Source of the DNA: Calcarisporiella thermophila CBS 279.70
Taxonomy: Eukaryota > Calcarisporiellomycota
Direction of reading: 5' to 3'
Length of the DNA: 64,000 nt
Assembly (NCBI RefSeq): GCF_041956535.1
Contig: NW_027192215.1
Location: forward strand, 160,789 to 224,788
Position numbers and translations under genes: made by a program
Notes under the pieces: generated by a model
Seen by the model: the letters and a program-made list of their open reading frames with translations, nothing else
The model's database searches: none
Told to the model about the DNA's origin: nothing
In this document: in pieces, positions 1 to 9,823 of the stretch
Position numbering within the stretch: the first letter of the stretch is position 1
Layout of the letters: each line of letters begins with the position of its first letter

Positions 1-426
1 TGGGGGGATGTGTCGGATCGTTTTCTTGGACATCCGAATTCCATCGATGCGATCTGCCGGGTTGATGAGGATACAATTGTTACGGGATCAAGTGATGGTA
101 TTATTCGCGTTATCGGCATTCTTCCCAACAAGTTTCATGGAATAATTGGGGAGCATGAGGATTTCCCCGTGGAGCAGATAAAAATGTCGTGGGACAAGCG
201 ATATTTAGCAAGTTGCTCCCACGACGCTGTTGTGCGATTCTGGGATGTGAGATATCTGTTTGAATCGGAGGAGGAAGAAGAAACCAAGGATGAACAAAAG
301 GATGAAGATGAAAATGATACCGGAGGGATGGAGGTAGATGAAGAGGGATCCGGATCGAAGAAGCGGCGAAAGAATAAGAAGGAGAAAAACGCTGGCCCAG
401 TCGATGAGTTCTTTGCTGATTTATAG
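1..426 (+). CDS. JIP5: Jip5/WDR55-like WD-repeat protein, C-terminal part
   Basis: The reading frame is open from base 1, so the gene is cut by the window edge and only the last 141 codons are present. The first residues (WGDVSDRFLGHPNSIDA) and the run SGSSDGIIRV match the last WD blades of the Jip5/WDR55 family. A further blade ends at RFWDVR. An acidic stretch and a lysine-rich cluster follow, and the protein ends in FFADL, as Jip5/WDR55 proteins commonly do. Family members are nucleolar WD40 proteins linked to ribosome biogenesis, and the basic tail fits nuclear or nucleolar targeting. A GTG at position 10 is an internal valine codon, not a start. No intron is seen in this part. Confidence 0.85.
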   Translation, partial: WGDVSDRFLGHPNSIDAICRVDEDTIVTGSSDGIIRVIGILPNKFHGIIGEHEDFPVEQIKMSWDKRYLASCSHDAVVRFWDVRYLFESEEEEETKDEQKDEDENDTGGMEVDEEGSGSKKRRKNKKEKNAGPVDEFFADL

Positions 427-869
427 TAATAAATCGAATAGTTAGCACAACACTAGCAAAATTAATACGCACCACAAATAGTTTTGTGTGTGACTGCACG
501 ACGCTATTCAACCTAGTGATCCAGTTTTTAGGAAAAATAAATTTGCGGTAAGCTGGTGTCTTAAAGGCTCGGGTTTTTTTTCTGCCTCGCCCCCCTCCCC
601 CCCTTTGTTTCCCTTCTTTGGTTTCCAATTCCAACGTCCAAGTTGGCTGAAGCGACAATAACCACGGGTCCGCTTATTCATTTGCGTCATCGCCTCTATA
701 TTTATCTCAGAGTTTGAGTTTCTTTATGACCTTTCATATACAATGCATCTCCCGTTACACCATATCTGTAAATAATAAGTTTTAGGTATATTTGTCACTT
801 CAAACTCGACGATCTATCTTTAGTAATCTCTCTTCAAAATTCATCACCATTTTCTGAGACGACATCAAT
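427..869. other. Intergenic: JIP5 3' flank and ankyrin-gene 5' flank
   Basis: No coding signal. The stretch is AT-rich with one pyrimidine-rich run near 579-604 (T8, then C-rich). It presumably holds the JIP5 3' UTR and the promoter and leader of the ankyrin gene. Confidence 0.5.
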
Positions 870-1808
870 ATGCTAACGACAAAATCCTTCCCGCATAAAA
901 CCCGGCTGTTACCTTCTAAAGATCGTGATGCCTCGCATCCCCGTGGGGATTTGGGGCTTCATCATGGGGCTGCGACCGGAAATCTTGGCCTCGTTAAATA
1001 TGCCCTAGATCGGGGAGTCCCCGTCGATTCCTCTATCGGAGGTGTGCTGCCTATCCACTGTGCAGCATGTAATTCCAGTGATGGAAATTTGGCGGTGCTT
1101 CAGTATCTAGTAGAGAGGGGAGCTGACATCAATGCCACACGGATTTCGAAGAAAGAGAGTTTAGGGGGCGGAGGGTGGAATACTGAGGAGTCAATTGGGG
1201 TCACTGGATCGACTGCACTTCACTTTGCCGCTGCGAATAACTGCGCTAGAAATGCCGAACTCCTTTTGCAATTGGGAGCCCATATTGATGCAGAGGATAA
1301 ATTTGGAAATACCCCTCTTATGATTGCAATCGCAAAACAACATGTCGACGTGGTGAAGGTATTAAATAGCTACGAGGCTGGCAAGAGCTACCGGAAAATG
1401 TCAGCCACATATCCCGTGAATACTTCCCCCGCCATTAAACGCAAAAAAGCAGGATGGAATCGACCACGTACGGCCTCCCAACCTATACTACTTGGAGAAG
1501 ATCCCGATGACTCGACTCCAGTTCCCGCTGGTATCAATTCAGTTGCCACAGGGCGAAAGCGGTTCTCATATCCAGGAGAAGTTAATGGTGAAATCCTTAT
1601 GGTTTGTAGCACTGAGCCAACCACTCCAGCCCAATCGATTCCTGAGTTGAAGGTATCCTCTGATACAGATTCTTTACCCGATTCTGGGCCTTCATCAATT
1701 CACTCTTCAGCGGGAGAATATCAGCAAATGCAGGGGAAAAAGCGGGGTAGAAGTGGGAGTTTGCTGGATCGTATGGTTGATTTACTCAGAACGCGAAAAG
1801 GGAATTGA
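870..1808 (+). CDS. Ankyrin-repeat protein
   Basis: Single-exon gene for 312 residues; the ATG at 870 is the first in the frame. Ankyrin repeats fill roughly residues 25-170. They are recognisable from GLHHGAATGNLGLVKYALD, the block with VLQYLVERGADINA, GSTALHFAAANN..AELLLQLGAHIDA, and GNTPLMIAIAKQHVDVVKVL. The C-terminal half is low-complexity and serine/proline-rich, contains KRKK and RRKG-type basic patches, and ends in a short basic helix (LLDRMVDLLRTRKGN). Ankyrin repeats mediate protein binding, so no specific function can be assigned. No membrane segment or signal peptide is visible. A polyadenylation-like AATAAA lies at 1954-1959. Confidence 0.85.
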   Translation: MLTTKSFPHKTRLLPSKDRDASHPRGDLGLHHGAATGNLGLVKYALDRGVPVDSSIGGVLPIHCAACNSSDGNLAVLQYLVERGADINATRISKKESLGGGGWNTEESIGVTGSTALHFAAANNCARNAELLLQLGAHIDAEDKFGNTPLMIAIAKQHVDVVKVLNSYEAGKSYRKMSATYPVNTSPAIKRKKAGWNRPRTASQPILLGEDPDDSTPVPAGINSVATGRKRFSYPGEVNGEILMVCSTEPTTPAQSIPELKVSSDTDSLPDSGPSSIHSSAGEYQQMQGKKRGRSGSLLDRMVDLLRTRKGN

Positions 1809-2110
1809 ACTAGAGAGATGATGCACTTGTAACTATTTATTTTTGCACATTTTTCCTATTGTATTTCAAACCCAAGCTGTGTCGATGTCTGTGAATTCAC
1901 TTATTTAACTTTAGCTTGTATATACACCTAGCATTATTTCAGTACATAACGCAAATAAAGATTATACATAAAAAGTAAACAGAAAAGCTCGTGTATTTTA
2001 TTGATATAATTATTTTCTCAAACTAAAAGATATCATATTCAATATCTAGTCTATAATGATTATTAATATTGGGCGGCAAGGGATAAATATTACAGATAAC
2101 ATAGGACATA
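1809..2110. other. Intergenic between convergent genes
   Basis: AT-rich 3' flanks of the ankyrin gene (plus) and the TMEM164-like gene (minus). Apart from an AATAAA near 1954 nothing else is seen. Confidence 0.5.
1954..1959 (+). terminator. Candidate polyadenylation signal of the ankyrin gene
   Basis: AATAAA about 150 bases after the ankyrin stop codon, followed by AT-rich sequence. Sequence match only. Confidence 0.4.
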
Positions 2111-3300
2111 TTATAACTCCTTCTTTTCATCAGTCAAATCTCCACTCTCAATTTTTTGCCGTTTTTTCTCAGTAGCACTGTGTCGTTTTCTATCAAAGAG
2201 TGACAGGCTGCTCTCAATAATAACGTATCGTGAAATTAGGCTCAGTACGACCCCTCCCACGTACATTAATATGCGGTAATAGGGGCCAAATTTTTGTAGC
2301 AAGCCTAAAATACAGGTTGGATTAGAACGTCATTTTATCTTGTGCAAAGACAAGCATCATATTACCAGGAGGAGGAGAGAGCATATAATTTATGTTTACG
2401 CCAGATATCAGCACCACTGACTCAAGAACGAATACATGGTACAGCCCGATGGCAGCATAAGAAAAGAGCGCGAACTCCAAAGAAAGCGGGAACACGGGGT
2501 ATCGGCCAGAGTGTACCATATAAATTGGGACAACCAAAAGGAGAACATGAACTAAGGGTGATATAAGATAAGTGCTCCTGCAGAAATGTCTCAGCGTAAA
2601 AGCAATAGGCGATCGTTACCTAGCCAAAAGTTCTCTTGCTCAAATAACAAGCTGAAATTCCTAAGATCTGGTTGAACCAACGCGAGCACCGTGGCCCAGA
2701 CGTAGTGTAGATAGACATTAAATCCAAGGGCGACCATCCAGTTCTTTTTTTCTCCTTTCCATCCAAAGAACAACAAAATAGACAAAAGTGTCATATTGGC
2801 ATGACAGGGTTGAAACATGCAGAGAAGAGACGAGCGTATAATTTTATGAATGGCAATAAGCAGAGTACTAGCCAAAGTCAGAACAAAGACCGCAAAATCG
2901 GTGAATGTTGCCGATCGACTGGGAGTAAAGTTTTGAAAAGCCAAAGGGATTAGATTTCTAATAGTAGTGTCAAATACGGATTAATGTTTAATGCTTTGTT
3001 TATGATCATCTTCTGTAAATATATTTACCCTTGTCGGTACAGTGCCTTTGCATATACGAAGAATAATACACCAAAAAACAAATTAAATACAAGTATCTCA
3101 GTTGCGTGCTGGCGAGGCGACAAGTACCTTGCGTAGAATTAGAGTGCTAAATACCAGATATATTGCGGAGGAAAAGCAAAAGAGAATTACCAGCTGCCAC
3201 TCAATGGCATGAGCCAGTTGGTGGAGAGAGGCATCTCGGCGCTGAATTGCTTGACGACGTATTCTACACCATCAAGAATTAATGGAATGAGAGAGCTCAT
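2111..3300 (-). CDS. TMEM164: TMEM164-like multi-pass membrane protein
   Basis: Five exons: complement(join(2111..2304, 2366..2551, 2620..2957, 3029..3127, 3191..3300)). All junctions are GT-AG with consistent phases and give 308 residues. It has about six hydrophobic segments. The order of motifs follows the TMEM164 family: SGSWYLSPRQHATEIL near the N-terminus, SLLCMFQPCHANMTLL in the middle, LHYVWATVLALVQPD, then WLVHVLLLVVPIYMVHSG and GVNINYMLSPPP..FGPYYRI. The C-terminal tail is charged (KKRQKIESGDLTDEKK). Human TMEM164 has been reported as an acyltransferase acting on ether phospholipids with an essential cysteine; the PCH motif here could be the equivalent, but that is inference. It is convergent with the ankyrin gene and lies head-to-tail with the unknown gene at 3531-4163. 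Confidence 0.82.
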
Positions 3301-3530
3301 GATCGGATGGATCGTTTTATTTAAGGGAAGAGGAATTAAAGCTTTTTTAATTAGGAATCCATAATTTTGGCTGCGAGCTCTCCTCCCAACAAATTAGACT
3401 TGCAGCTGAACTAAAACTTAACCCCTTACTCTTATTTGACATTTATTTGAGCTAATGGTGCTACGTCATGATGGTACAACTTAGTGCAAATGGTTAAATA
3501 GAATAAATATCGGTCAAAGGAGCTCTCTAT

Positions 3531-4163
3531 TCACCGCATTAACTGGCACTTGGCTTCTCGCAAAGAGATGTATTCATGATCTCCTTCCGTTGGTTCTTTG
3601 TCCACTAACTTTGGTGCATCGACGGGCCACAGCGGCCCTGGGATCGACATGTTTTCGTCTGCCACATAAATATCGGCGTCATTTTCAAGCATATGCGACG
3701 GAGTCAGTGTGAGCCGTATTGTCGGCAGCCTTTCTTCGTCCAAACTTGAAGAGGTCGGGAAGCCGCGCTCCACTACCTCGTCAAAATTCTCATCGGAAAA
3801 ATAGGTGCGTAGTTTTCTTCGAATAATAGGCGAGTCATAGTAGACAGGTCTCGGGGAGTGTCCGTTTGAGCAAATAGACACTTGCTCCGGCGGGTTTTCG
3901 CACTCGGAGTGAATTTGAGAAGCCATGTATAATGGATCTACTCTCTCTTGGCGTGTGGAAGGATTAGGCGCATAATCAGTTTTGAAGTGCGAGGCTACAG
4001 AGTTTCCAAACTGTTGAGATTTCATGGCAAAAAGTTTCGGAAATGAGATGGAGCTTGAACGGCGAAGAGATCTGGATGTTGAATCGTGCGCGGCAAGAGA
4101 ATGAGGTTCAGATTTTCGGTGGGAAATGCGTTTTTCTGTCTGGGAAACTAACTGTGAGTCCAT
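3531..4163 (-). CDS. Hypothetical protein with a conserved-looking RRKLR..FDE..GFP motif
   Basis: Single-exon frame of 210 residues from an ATG at 4163. The N-terminal third is basic and serine-rich, with a possible PKA-type site in RRSSSIS. The central segment IIRRKLRTYFSDENFDEVV followed by ERGFP looks like a structured module. I recall a similar K/R-LR-YL-x-FDE-x-x-GFP pattern in uncharacterised fungal proteins, but cannot verify it here. There is no signal peptide, membrane segment or known catalytic motif. It lies on the same strand as the TMEM164-like gene, whose start is 230 bases downstream. It may have further exons, although the frame looks complete. Function unknown. Confidence 0.6.
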   Translation of the reverse strand: MDSQLVSQTEKRISHRKSEPHSLAAHDSTSRSLRRSSSISFPKLFAMKSQQFGNSVASHFKTDYAPNPSTRQERVDPLYMASQIHSECENPPEQVSICSNGHSPRPVYYDSPIIRRKLRTYFSDENFDEVVERGFPTSSSLDEERLPTIRLTLTPSHMLENDADIYVADENMSIPGPLWPVDAPKLVDKEPTEGDHEYISLREAKCQLMR

Positions 4164-4723
4164 AAGTAGAGGCTGTATGTTAAATATTTGACCGTGTCAT
4201 ACGCATAGAAAAGCACAGGCTAAAGAGACGTTATCATGACAAGTATTCACAGCTAGTATTTCCCTGTGATATCTCCGTTACCAGGGATCCGGTCGATGTG
4301 TAAAATAAGAAACCGGATGCCCACATATAGGTTCAAGGTAAAGCCATGCAGATCATCCGATTCGAATCAAATCCGTTACTATACTAATTCATAAGAATAA
4401 TTTGATATTTATATTTATTTCAATGATAGAAGTTAGCTTTATTCGCTGTGGATTGAAGATGGTAGGTGATATTGTAGATAAACTGTAGACTGTAGCTAAT
4501 ATTTTGCTTAGTTCTAAAGGCAAATTAGCATTCAAAACAATAGACCAATGCTAATTATACCAATACCATGATCCAATTTACTTAGTATGGATATCAGTGT
4601 GATGGATTTACCCCATAAATTCGGACTAGTAAATTCAATTTTTTTTACCGATTTGACTTCGCGTTTAGAAATGACATGATATCTGAAATTTATCTGAAAA
4701 GTAGATCGTAGAATTTTTCTAGA
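4164..4723. other. Divergent intergenic/promoter region
   Basis: Separates the minus-strand unknown gene from the plus-strand membrane-protein gene, so it probably carries two promoters. It is AT-rich. No further motif is supported. Confidence 0.4.
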
Positions 4724-6394
4724 ATGCCCAGCAGAGAGAAATTGTTGCAAAAACATATTGCATATTCCCCATCCTCTCTTCCATTTACAAGTATTAAAAA
4801 AATGTTTTTTGCATCTATATCAGAGGCACTTCCTTATTTTATTTTATTTATTGCTGTATTATACTTTATTCTATTTGAATATCCAGACTGGCGTAGTAAG
4901 CGCTCTCTTGGTCATTCTACTTATGCCAAGACTCGAATTAACAAGGATGAAATACAACTTTCAAATGCCATACTTTTCCCCATATTGCTTCCCATTTCAA
5001 TTTTTTACTTTATTTTCATTCTTACAATTAACACATTGCGTCTGATTATTTTTATAACCCTCGACACTGTGGAAATTTCATCCAAGTTAGCATTTTCTAA
5101 AGGCCTGGAGGTGGCGAAAGAGATAAGGAGATCTTTTCCACGATGGTTTTCGAGAATCGTGCTCAAAAATATGTCGAGAGTAATGAGAGATTGGGCAGGG
5201 CCATTTTTTGCAATAGCAATTAAAGAAATACATCATGGAGCGGAATTTATCGGTAACGAATGGGACTCATTGTGTGAGTGGTGGGAGCATAAGGGAAGAG
5301 ATAAAGCTGCAGCAATCCTTGTGCCAACACTCGAATCATTTTTCGTCGCATGCCATACTCTCTTGGTCAAACCAGTGCAGTGGATCTTGCCGAGATTCAC
5401 AATGTTGTTCAAAATACTAGTTCGAGGTGGAATCGTACTCATAGTGGACATATTAGAGGACTTGTGGTCTATACTGACCATATTGTATACGTGCGGGAAA
5501 ACCTTGCACAGTTATCTAGTAGAACCATTTATCAGCACTGTGTGGGGAATTGGGAATTGGTTAAAACCGTACGCCATAGGATGGTTGAAATATTCGGCCA
5601 ACGGAGTCTTGTTAGGCGCTACTTGGACTGGACATGCAAGCATAATTATAATAGAGCAATTGACGCCCATGATGCAGCAATATTGGAGACAAGCCGTTTC
5701 ACTTTTTCTTTTCGAGATGTCATCGGGAGTATGGAATTTTTCACTCTTTGTACTCGCATTATCTCAGATAATTTGGAAGGCGGGACAAATTTGCGTGAAA
5801 ATGATAAAATGGATATGGGATACGTGTATTGTAATGTCACGTCTCTCGGTCGTAATCTGTAGCCACGCACAGGATATTGCAACTCGAAGCTTCACCACAA
5901 TTTCAGCCTCATTTTCTCCGTTGATCGCTATTGCTAGCTCGCTCGCTCACCAGATGTCACCTTACATTTTTGGATTTATTAATGCCTCTTGCCAATTCAT
6001 TTGCAATCCGCTAATGCTTGCTACCAGGAGAATGATTTCTCTGATAACGGCCTTGATTATGGTAGTTAATCCATATATACAATCCTTACTTATCTGGGGC
6101 GGAAATTGGACTGCATTCTTGCTTTTCAATTTGTATTCGAGTATTCATGCGTTAGTTTCGTGGGCAGCGTTTAATTCATATCGTATAGTTTGCAACTATA
6201 TCAGTACACTGGCTTCCGTACTTCCTCCATTTATTTTAGCACTCGACTCCGCAAAAAACTGGTGGATATACGCACAGCCACATATAATACAGAAGGGAAA
6301 ATTCCTTGTTTTGCAAGTAGATGAGGGAATCGCGTGGATTGCCGACGAAGTGGTGGGTTGGGAAAAGCGGATAAGACTTGAGCGGAAAAGATAG
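4724..6394 (+). CDS. Large multi-pass membrane protein of unknown function
   Basis: One long intron-free frame of 556 residues from the ATG at 4724. A second in-frame ATG at 4802 (MFFASISEALPYF) would remove 26 residues and put the first membrane helix closer to the N-terminus, so the start is uncertain. Hydrophobic segments are spread along the whole length: about residues 35-53, 79-112, 230-260, 320-355, 390-470 and 480-500. Many carry tryptophans. Between them are amphipathic stretches such as RSFPRWFSRIVLKNMSRVMRDW. No pore signature, catalytic motif or known domain is recognisable. The high tryptophan and isoleucine content and lack of introns set it apart from its neighbours. A fungus-specific endomembrane protein is a guess, not a call. 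Confidence 0.7.
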   Translation: MPSREKLLQKHIAYSPSSLPFTSIKKMFFASISEALPYFILFIAVLYFILFEYPDWRSKRSLGHSTYAKTRINKDEIQLSNAILFPILLPISIFYFIFILTINTLRLIIFITLDTVEISSKLAFSKGLEVAKEIRRSFPRWFSRIVLKNMSRVMRDWAGPFFAIAIKEIHHGAEFIGNEWDSLCEWWEHKGRDKAAAILVPTLESFFVACHTLLVKPVQWILPRFTMLFKILVRGGIVLIVDILEDLWSILTILYTCGKTLHSYLVEPFISTVWGIGNWLKPYAIGWLKYSANGVLLGATWTGHASIIIIEQLTPMMQQYWRQAVSLFLFEMSSGVWNFSLFVLALSQIIWKAGQICVKMIKWIWDTCIVMSRLSVVICSHAQDIATRSFTTISASFSPLIAIASSLAHQMSPYIFGFINASCQFICNPLMLATRRMISLITALIMVVNPYIQSLLIWGGNWTAFLLFNLYSSIHALVSWAAFNSYRIVCNYISTLASVLPPFILALDSAKNWWIYAQPHIIQKGKFLVLQVDEGIAWIADEVVGWEKRIRLERKR

Positions 6395-6706
6395 ATATTT
6401 TAACAGCGTTGTACCGTATTATAATTTGTGACGTCATCATTTGTGCTGGAACGTCTTTTCTCAAAAAATTGAACAGGAAAAAGCGAAAGACGAGCGAAAA
6501 GGGAAAATTTTTTTATCGAGCAACCCTTTTTTTTTAATCTTCATCTATTTTATTATTATTTACATTATTATTTTCTACAATTGAAGAGTGTCAAATTACT
6601 TATAACTTCTCGATAAGAACGAAGTGCGATGTCAATAACCTGGTGGTTTTCTTATTGAAGGCTTTTGACACAGAAAATCATTTAAGCATTACACTTAATA
6701 AAGAAA
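6395..6706. other. Intergenic region and leader of the LisH gene
   Basis: Contains T and A runs (for example near 6507-6540). No gene is seen. It presumably includes the promoter and 5' UTR of the LUFS/LisH gene. Confidence 0.4.
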
Positions 6707-9024
6707 ATGAAGTAAGTTGCTTATTTCATCTCTCCTATCCGCCTAATTTAGCTTATTTGTTATGTCTTGTATTAGGCAAAGCACAGCATCAGATCAATCG
6801 CAGTCATCGCTGGACGATCCTCGATCGCGCGATCTACTCACCCTTTACATTCATGATTATCTTGTTAAACGAAAATTCACAGCCGCAGCAACGGCATTAC
6901 GAAAGGAGGCGAACATCGCTGGCGATTCACGTGTACCGATTGATGCACCTGATGGCTTCCTGTCGGAGTGGTGGACCGTGTTTTGGGATGTATTCAATAT
7001 GGCAAGAAGCTCACGAGGAAGTGGAGGTGCACCACCTGATGTAAAATATTTTTCTAGATCCACTCACTTTGCATGGATAAAAATCTAACTGGGCTCTTTC
7101 TAAATTTTTAGTTGGCGTCTCTAATGCGCCAGAACAGTAGCTCCTTTCCCCAACCACTTCGGATCGACACTCGTCCACCAACTCCAACACAACGGCCTCA
7201 TTCTACTGGTTCCAAGCCGCAAATGCCTCCCGATCCCAGCACACCTGTACTCTCTAATTTTGGAGCTAATGCAGCTTCTCTTTCTCCTCATGCCCCACGT
7301 CCCCCAGCACCTCCTTTACCACCATCAGATAGGCCACCTACCCCCGGCGCAGGTCTTCAGACTGGTGTTGTAGATCCACAAATGTTGCAGGCATGCCTCA
7401 AAGCTGCAGGGCTGGCAGGTCGAGATCCTAGATCCCTAAACCTAGAAGAGCAGAAGCGATTTATGCATCAACTACAAAAGTTCCATATGCAACGAAGAGC
7501 AAGGTATTTTAATCGTCATAAAATCCACCCATTTACATAATTTTATCAATATTTTTTGGCATAGTGCGGTTACTCCAATCCTCTCACAATCTCAACAAAA
7601 TCCTATGGATACCGCTTCATCTCCGCAGCCTACTGGCGCTGGAGGAGCAAATACGCACAGTCCTTTACCTACAAATCAAACAATGCCCAACCAGCCCACT
7701 GGTTTAGATGCTAATAGTTCACCACGCACTTTTGAACCAGGTTCAACGCCACCTGAGCCAAAGCGCCAACGTACTGTTTCATCGTCAGGTGGACTAGGGA
7801 ACAATAATGTAATGGTCACTTCCGCAGCACAGCCCGGGATGCAAATGCAGCAGCAAAACGGAGGCAATATGATGGGTGTACAAGCGGCAATGTTTCAACA
7901 ACAACAGCAGTATATGGCTGCACGAGGAATGCCAAACATGCCGATGACGCCACAGCAGGTTAACTTTTTGATTTTTTTTTCTCTTTAAAGCCATTCTTAT
8001 TGTGTTGTTCAATATAGCAAATGATGTGGCAGCAGCAACAAATGCAGCGTATGCTTATGCAGCGCCAACAACAAGCTCAAGCGGCTGCCGCACAGCAACA
8101 TGCCGCAGCCCAGCACGCCGCTGCTCAACATGCTACCTCCCAACAACCCCCCAAACAACAACCGCCACAGCGCCCTCCAGGAATACCTCAGGGGCTTGGA
8201 ATGATGATGCCAGGTGCACAAACAGGGGGCGCCCCAGGCCAAAATTCAATGGCAGATTATTTGATGATGCTTCAACATCAACAGAAGATGCAACTGCAAC
8301 AGCAAATACTACGTCAACAAGCCCTTGCTGCACAACAGCGGGCAGCCAACATGGTAAACGGACGGCCATCACCTCAGCCTTCACAAGTACAGCAGCAATC
8401 TCAGCAACCTCAGCAGCAGCCTCAGCAGCAGCCACAGCAACAGCAGCAGCAGCAGCAGCAACAGCAACAACAGCAACAGCAGCCGCAGCAATCCCAACCT
8501 CAGCAGCAAGTGGGAGGCCAAGGAATGGGAAATACTGGAGGTCAAGCTAGTCAGAGTAATGCAAGTGGAGAAGGGGAAAGCGGGATTGAGTCAATGAATC
8601 AGCTATCGAAGCATGTGCCTATGTCTTCTGCTGCAGAAGATTCGAGTTCTTCAAATGCTCCTACGGGAGGAGATGACTCAAATATATCAGGTGGAGGCGC
8701 AAATAGTTCAGCCAATACAGGCGGGGGCGACAATGCCGGTGGGAGTTCAACAGGAGCAGGTGGAGGCGCTGATATGGACGATGCGAGTGCAAAATTGCAA
8801 CTATCAAGTATCGATGATTTGGATAGGCTGATGATGGAGGGTGACTTTTCTGATATGTTTGGCGGTGGAGGGAGTGGAGGCGATGGGCTTGACGTAGTAG
8901 ATCTATTCGGAGGTGGTGGCGGAGGATTTTTGGACGGACTTGGGACCAAGAAGGTATTATTTAATATCCAGAGGTTATTTTCTATACCGTATGATGATTA
9001 ATATTATTTTTACAGGATGAATGA
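6707..9024 (+). CDS. LisH/LUFS-domain glutamine-rich transcription regulator (Flo8/SSBP-like)
   Basis: Six exons: join(6707..6711, 6776..7040, 7112..7503, 7565..7958, 8018..8953, 9016..9024); 666 residues. The first coding exon is only ATGAA, before a GTAAGT donor; an alternative start is an in-frame ATG at 6762. Residues about 15-70 form a LisH-type helix pair followed by VPIDAPDGFLSEWWTVFWDVF, the signature of the LUFS domain shared by plant LEUNIG, animal SSBP/Ssdp and fungal Flo8/Som1. The rest is low-complexity: Pro-rich, then Met/Gln-rich, a near-pure Gln tract around residues 478-516, then Gly/Ser/Asp-rich with acidic patches (SSIDDLDRLMMEGDFSDMF) typical of activation regions. It probably acts as a nuclear co-regulator of morphogenesis or adhesion genes; that role is inferred from the family. 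Confidence 0.82.
8390..8510 (+). repeat. CAG/CAA glutamine-codon tract
   Basis: Mixed CAG and CAA codons within the last long exon of the LUFS gene encode an almost uninterrupted glutamine run with a few Pro and Ser residues. Such tracts are prone to length variation; the CAA interruptions would limit slippage. Confidence 0.9.
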
Positions 9025-9290
9025 TAAAGAGAAGGGTGCAGTGACATTAATATCAAATCCAGAACGCATCAACAAAATTCTTTTTTTTCATTTTTTTTTT
9101 TATTAACGGATTTTTCAGTGGGCATTCCGCCTAGACCTCGACCAGAGGAATATTGTGAAAGGCTGATATAATTTTTATATTAGTTATATATACGTTGCTT
9201 TACGGAAACAAAAGCTTAGCTTAATTGTGCGAGTGTTCGTGTGTGTGGAAGTTTTTTTACTGTTTTTCTTTTATGTTTAATTTTTGTTTG

Positions 9291-9368
9291 ATAATTCACT
9301 TTCTTCGTTATTTTATTTTATTTTTATTCTATTTTTATTTTTATTTCTATTTTTATTTCTATTTTTCC
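9291..9368 (+). repeat. Degenerate T-rich (ATTTT)n low-complexity tract
   Basis: Repeated ATTTT, ATTTTT and ATTTCT units on the plus strand, in the 3' flank of the LUFS gene. Simple-sequence DNA with no sign of a mobile element. Confidence 0.7.
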
Positions 9369-9518
9369 TGTTAATTTTCTGTATTGCCTTTTTTATCCTT
9401 TAAAAAATGTTATGGTGGTGATGGTTCATTCTAAACATATCGAGTTCTCAGAATTTCTCATTCAAAATTAATAGAAAACAATGATGGGGTTCTAATGGGA
9501 CTTCAAAGGAAGTTCAAA

Positions 9519-9586
9519 CCCTGAGTATACTGATTCCGTACTCGCTGAGAAAGATGTATTATTTTGTCCTCGTTAAATACTCAGGG
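9519..9586. repeat. Inverted repeat, 10-base perfect arms
   Basis: CCCTGAGTAT at 9519-9528 is the exact reverse complement of ATACTCAGGG at 9577-9586, with 48 bases between. A shorter nested pair (GAGTA/TACTC) lies inside. It could be a hairpin or chance; no transposon genes or target-site duplication were seen. Confidence 0.5.
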
Positions 9587-9823
9587 CATATTAATTTTTC
9601 TAAGCTAACTCCGATCTTATGAAGAAATACGCCGAATAATTAACCTTTAACACGCTCTTTACAGGCTATTAGCCATCCTAGAACTTTAGCCAATCAAATT
9701 AATATGCCTAGAGTGAAATATGGCTGGCCTCTCGGGAATATCGAATTTTTAGGTCAAGAGTATTATTAGTAAGGGGAACGAAACCATTATAGCATTTATT
9801 AGTATCAACTACAAGATTTCACA

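Larger units (their letters stand above)
9025..9823. other. Intergenic region with T-rich repeat and inverted repeat
   Basis: About 800 bases between the LUFS gene and DPL1. It contains a degenerate TTTTA/TTTCTA low-complexity tract and a 10-base inverted repeat, listed separately. No coding frame is supported. Confidence 0.5.

Noticed and set aside
110-658. 182-codon minus-strand frame over JIP5
   Set aside because: Antisense to a clear WD-repeat frame; composition is low-complexity and unlike any family.
5350-5862. 170-codon plus-strand frame inside the multi-pass membrane gene
   Set aside because: Lies in another frame of a longer 556-residue frame with consistent membrane-protein character.
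8002-8550. 182-codon Thr/Ala-rich frame in the LUFS gene
   Set aside because: Frame-shifted reading of the CAG/CAA tract; the glutamine frame joins correctly to upstream exons.
8133-8949. Minus-strand frames opposite the glutamine and glycine-rich exon
   Set aside because: Antisense of repetitive codons (poly-Ala/Val and poly-Pro); no family.
9505-9525. AAGTTCAAACCCTG resembling a tRNA T-loop
   Set aside because: No matching acceptor stem, D-arm or anticodon arm upstream.
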